NCBI GenBank assembly: GCA_051414805.1
Contig: CP166702.1
Location: 3,348,001 to 3,412,000, forward strand
Reading direction: 5' to 3'
DNA: 64,000 bases
DNA from: Xenophilus sp003671765
GTDB lineage: Bacteria; Pseudomonadota; Gammaproteobacteria; Burkholderiales; Burkholderiaceae_C
Shown here one piece after another: positions 60,664-64,000 of this stretch. A model generated the notes under the pieces. That model saw only the letters and a program-made list of their open reading frames with translations. It was not told where the DNA came from and did no database searches. How positions within the stretch are numbered: the first letter of the stretch is position 1; every line of letters begins with the position of its first letter. The translations under genes were made by a program, and so were the position numbers.

Positions 60664-60675
60664 CGTGGCGTGGTT

Positions 60676-62532
<1,857 letters not shown>

Positions 62533-62552
62533 GGAAACTGAGGAGCGAAGAC

Positions 62553-63071
62553 CTATTGTCCCAGCCGGTCGAAACGCTGGTCGACCTCGGAGGCAAAGCG
62601 CTCGATGAACATGAGGGCTCTGACCTGCGCCGCCGCCGCCGGGAAGTCGCCCTTCTCGTCGATGAGCCAGTCCAGCGAAGACAGGGCCCGCGCACGTGCC
62701 GCATCCACCTCGGCTTGCAACACCTCGAGAGCGGGTTCGTCGGCCGCCTCGTCGAGTGCCTCGCGCGACTCCATCTGCTGCATGAGGAACTCGGGCGGCA
62801 TGGCGGTGTTGGTCTCGGCCTGCACCGGCGCGCCGTTCAGCTCGCAGAGGTAAGTGGCGCGCTGGAGCGGATCCTTCAGGCGCTGGTAGGCCTCGTTGAT
62901 GCGCACCGACCACTGCATCGCCACGCGCTGGGCGGCTGCGCCCTGGGCCGCGAAGCGGTCCGGGTGTGCCTCGCGCTGCAGTTCCTTCCAGCGCGCGTCC
63001 AGCGCGGCGCGGTCCTGCGCGAAGGTCGCTGGCACGGCGAAGAGTTCGAAATCGGTGTCGTTGAGGTTCAT
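62553..63071 (-). CDS. hscB: Fe-S assembly co-chaperone HscB (J-domain)
   Basis: HscB delivers IscU to HscA. The 172-residue protein has an N-terminal J domain with HPD at 36-38 (REAHPDRF) and the C-terminal three-helix domain that binds IscU. ATG is at 63069-63071. A terminator-like hairpin lies between iscA and this gene, 21 nt before the ATG, so its expression may be attenuated relative to iscSUA. Confidence 0.95.
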   Translation of the reverse strand: MNLNDTDFELFAVPATFAQDRAALDARWKELQREAHPDRFAAQGAAAQRVAMQWSVRINEAYQRLKDPLQRATYLCELNGAPVQAETNTAMPPEFLMQQMESREALDEAADEPALEVLQAEVDAARARALSSLDWLIDEKGDFPAAAAQVRALMFIERFASEVDQRFDRLGQ

Positions 63072-63092
63072 GTCGATCGCAGGACTGCCAAC

Positions 63093-63112
63093 AAAAAGCC
63101 GCCTCGGGCGGC
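63093..63112 (-). terminator. Intrinsic terminator/attenuator between iscA and hscB
   Basis: On the minus strand GCCGCC-CGA-GGCGGC is followed directly by five U residues. It lies inside the isc operon, after the iscA stop and 21 nt before the hscB ATG. Confidence 0.8.
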
Positions 63113-63145
63113 GGCTCTTGCAATCGCCCTCGCCGCAGCGAGTGG

Positions 63146-63469
63146 CTAGATCCGAAAACTCTCGCCGCAGCCGCAGCGGTCGCGTTCGTTCGGGTTGTTG
63201 AACTTGAAGCCTTCGTTGAGCCCCTCGCGCACGAAGTCGAGCTGCGTGCCGTCAATGTAGGCCAGGCTCTTGGGGTCCACGAGCACCTTCACGCCATGGT
63301 CTTCGAAGACAACGTCCTCGGGCGCCATCTCGTCCACGTACTCCAGCTTGTAGGCCAGGCCCGAGCAGCCCGTCGTCTTGACACCCAGCCGCACGCCCAC
63401 CCCCTTGCCCCGCTTGGTCAGGTAGCGGTTCACGTGGCGGGCAGCGGCTTCGGTCAGGGTGACGGACAT
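63146..63469 (-). CDS. iscA: Iron-sulfur assembly protein IscA
   Basis: IscA is an A-type carrier that passes clusters to target proteins. The 107-residue protein has the three conserved cysteines C35 (TTGCSGLAY), C99 and C101 (RCGCGESF). ATG 63467-63469 starts MSVTLTEAAARHV. Its leader contains a tetranucleotide repeat (63484-63507) between iscU and iscA. Confidence 0.96.
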   Translation of the reverse strand: MSVTLTEAAARHVNRYLTKRGKGVGVRLGVKTTGCSGLAYKLEYVDEMAPEDVVFEDHGVKVLVDPKSLAYIDGTQLDFVREGLNEGFKFNNPNERDRCGCGESFRI

Positions 63470-63483
63470 GGTGCGGGAGCGGA

Positions 63484-63507
63484 CGAACAAACGAACGAAC
63501 GAACGAG
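63484..63507. repeat. Tetranucleotide tandem repeat (CGAA)n in the iscU-iscA gap
   Basis: Six consecutive 4-nt units CGAA-CAAA-CGAA-CGAA-CGAA-CGAG lie in the 47-bp gap just upstream of iscA, about 15 bp from its start codon. Confidence 0.7.
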
Positions 63508-63516
63508 AAGGAGGGA

Positions 63517-63933
63517 TCAGTGAACGGCTTCTTCGCCGGCCGGCGCCTTGGTGCCGTGCTTGGCCTTGTAGTCGTTCACGGCGGCCTTGATCGCGTCCTC
63601 GGCCAGGATCGAGCAGTGGATCTTCACCGGCGGCAGCGCCAGTTCCTCGGCGATCTGCGCGTTCTTGAGGGCCGCCGCTTCGTCGAGCGTCTTGCCCTTG
63701 ACCCATTCGGTCACGAGCGACGACGAGGCGATCGCCGAGCCGCAGCCGTAGGTCTTGAAACGCGCATCCTCGATCACGCCGGTCTCGGCATTGACCTTGA
63801 TCTGCAGCTTCATCACGTCGCCGCAGGCCGGTGCCCCGACCATGCCGGTGCCGACGGAGTCGTCGCCCTTGTCGAAGGAGCCGACGTTGCGCGGGTTCTC
63901 GTAGTGGTCGATGACCTTCTCGGAATAAGCCAT
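63517..63933 (-). CDS. iscU: Fe-S cluster scaffold protein IscU
   Basis: IscU is the scaffold on which clusters are built. The 138-residue protein carries the ligands C37, D39 (APACGDVM), C64 (TYGCGSAIAS), H106 and C107 (KIHCSIL), and the HscA-binding LPPVK motif (100-104). ATG is at 63931-63933, 42 bp after iscS. Confidence 0.97.
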   Translation of the reverse strand: MAYSEKVIDHYENPRNVGSFDKGDDSVGTGMVGAPACGDVMKLQIKVNAETGVIEDARFKTYGCGSAIASSSLVTEWVKGKTLDEAAALKNAQIAEELALPPVKIHCSILAEDAIKAAVNDYKAKHGTKAPAGEEAVH

Positions 63934-63975
63934 GGTGTTACCTCTTCAATCGTGGTGTTCTACGGTGCGCGGCAC

Positions 63976-64000
63976 TCAGTGCGCCGCCCACTGGATGGTG
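63976..64000 (-). CDS. iscS: Cysteine desulfurase IscS (last codons only)
   Basis: Only the end of the gene is in the window: codons for IQWAAH followed by TGA (63976-63978), which matches the usual IscS C-terminus (...EWAAH). Its place upstream of iscU supports the call. Confidence 0.8.

Noticed and set aside
62533..63255. N-terminal extension of hscA into hscB, suggesting a fused co-chaperone/chaperone
   Set aside because: The extension is in a different frame from hscB and encodes no J domain; hscB is intact in its own frame and hscA has a normal ATG at 62532.

Overview
The window is a GC-rich, gene-dense chromosomal segment with no phage, plasmid, transposase, rRNA or CRISPR. Gene order and family content point to a betaproteobacterium of the order Burkholderiales, most likely Comamonadaceae (Variovorax/Acidovorax-like). 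Three things support this: the run ndk-rlmN-pilW-rodZ-ispG-hisS-yfgM-bamB-der-hfq-hflX-hflK-hflC, a Bug-type (tripartite tricarboxylate transporter) binding protein, and a betaproteobacterial proteasome homolog. Placement is from recalled synteny, not from a search.

Layout. 1-13.3 kb (minus strand): the ndk-to-hflC block, covering nucleotide balance, rRNA methylation, type IV pilus assembly, isoprenoid synthesis, histidyl-tRNA, outer-membrane assembly (BamB), ribosome GTPases (Der, HflX), Hfq and the HflKC FtsH regulators. Terminators or attenuators lie after bamB and between hfq and hflX. 13.4-17.1 kb: rluB, scpB, rluD (minus). 17.1-23 kb: bamD (plus), dinG, a DUF465 protein, a PP2C phosphatase, a secreted Gln/Arg-rich protein and zapE. 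23-28.7 kb: the 2-oxoglutarate dehydrogenase operon sucA-odhB-lpdA. 29-37.6 kb: an accessory catabolic region (PrpE-like ligase, GntR/UTRA regulator with a visible promoter-operator, Bug protein, FAD oxidoreductase, isochorismatase-fold hydrolase, HpaB-family flavin monooxygenase, alpha/beta hydrolase). 37.6-40.5 kb: soluble aldose dehydrogenase, NlpC/P60 hydrolase, methyltransferase. 40.6-47.6 kb: pyruvate dehydrogenase operon aceE-aceF-(proteasome homolog)-lpd, divergent from a PAS histidine kinase/FixJ-type regulator pair (47.8-50.9 kb). 51-59.3 kb: folD, prlC, a glutaredoxin-like protein, rpiA/pyrD, YqjE/YqjD-type membrane proteins, an LhgO-like oxidase and a small unknown protein. 59.4-64 kb: tRNA-Val(CAC), dnaQ and the isc iron-sulfur operon (fdx-hscA-hscB-iscA-iscU-iscS), all minus strand.

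The most unusual structure is not a gene. It is a dispersed short repeat with a fixed architecture: a 17-bp palindromic box (consensus GCTATnnATTCnATAGC), a 5-nt spacer, a ~19-nt GC hairpin ending GGGCGC, then TGCAGCC. I count nine full copies, one more with a longer hairpin and one orphan box in 64 kb. Two act as, or form part of, intrinsic terminators. Six lie in frame inside essential or metabolic genes (bamB signal peptide, rluB tail, prpE, aceF linker, lpd linker, hscA). A second point of interest is the proteasome-like Ntn hydrolase inside the PDH operon.
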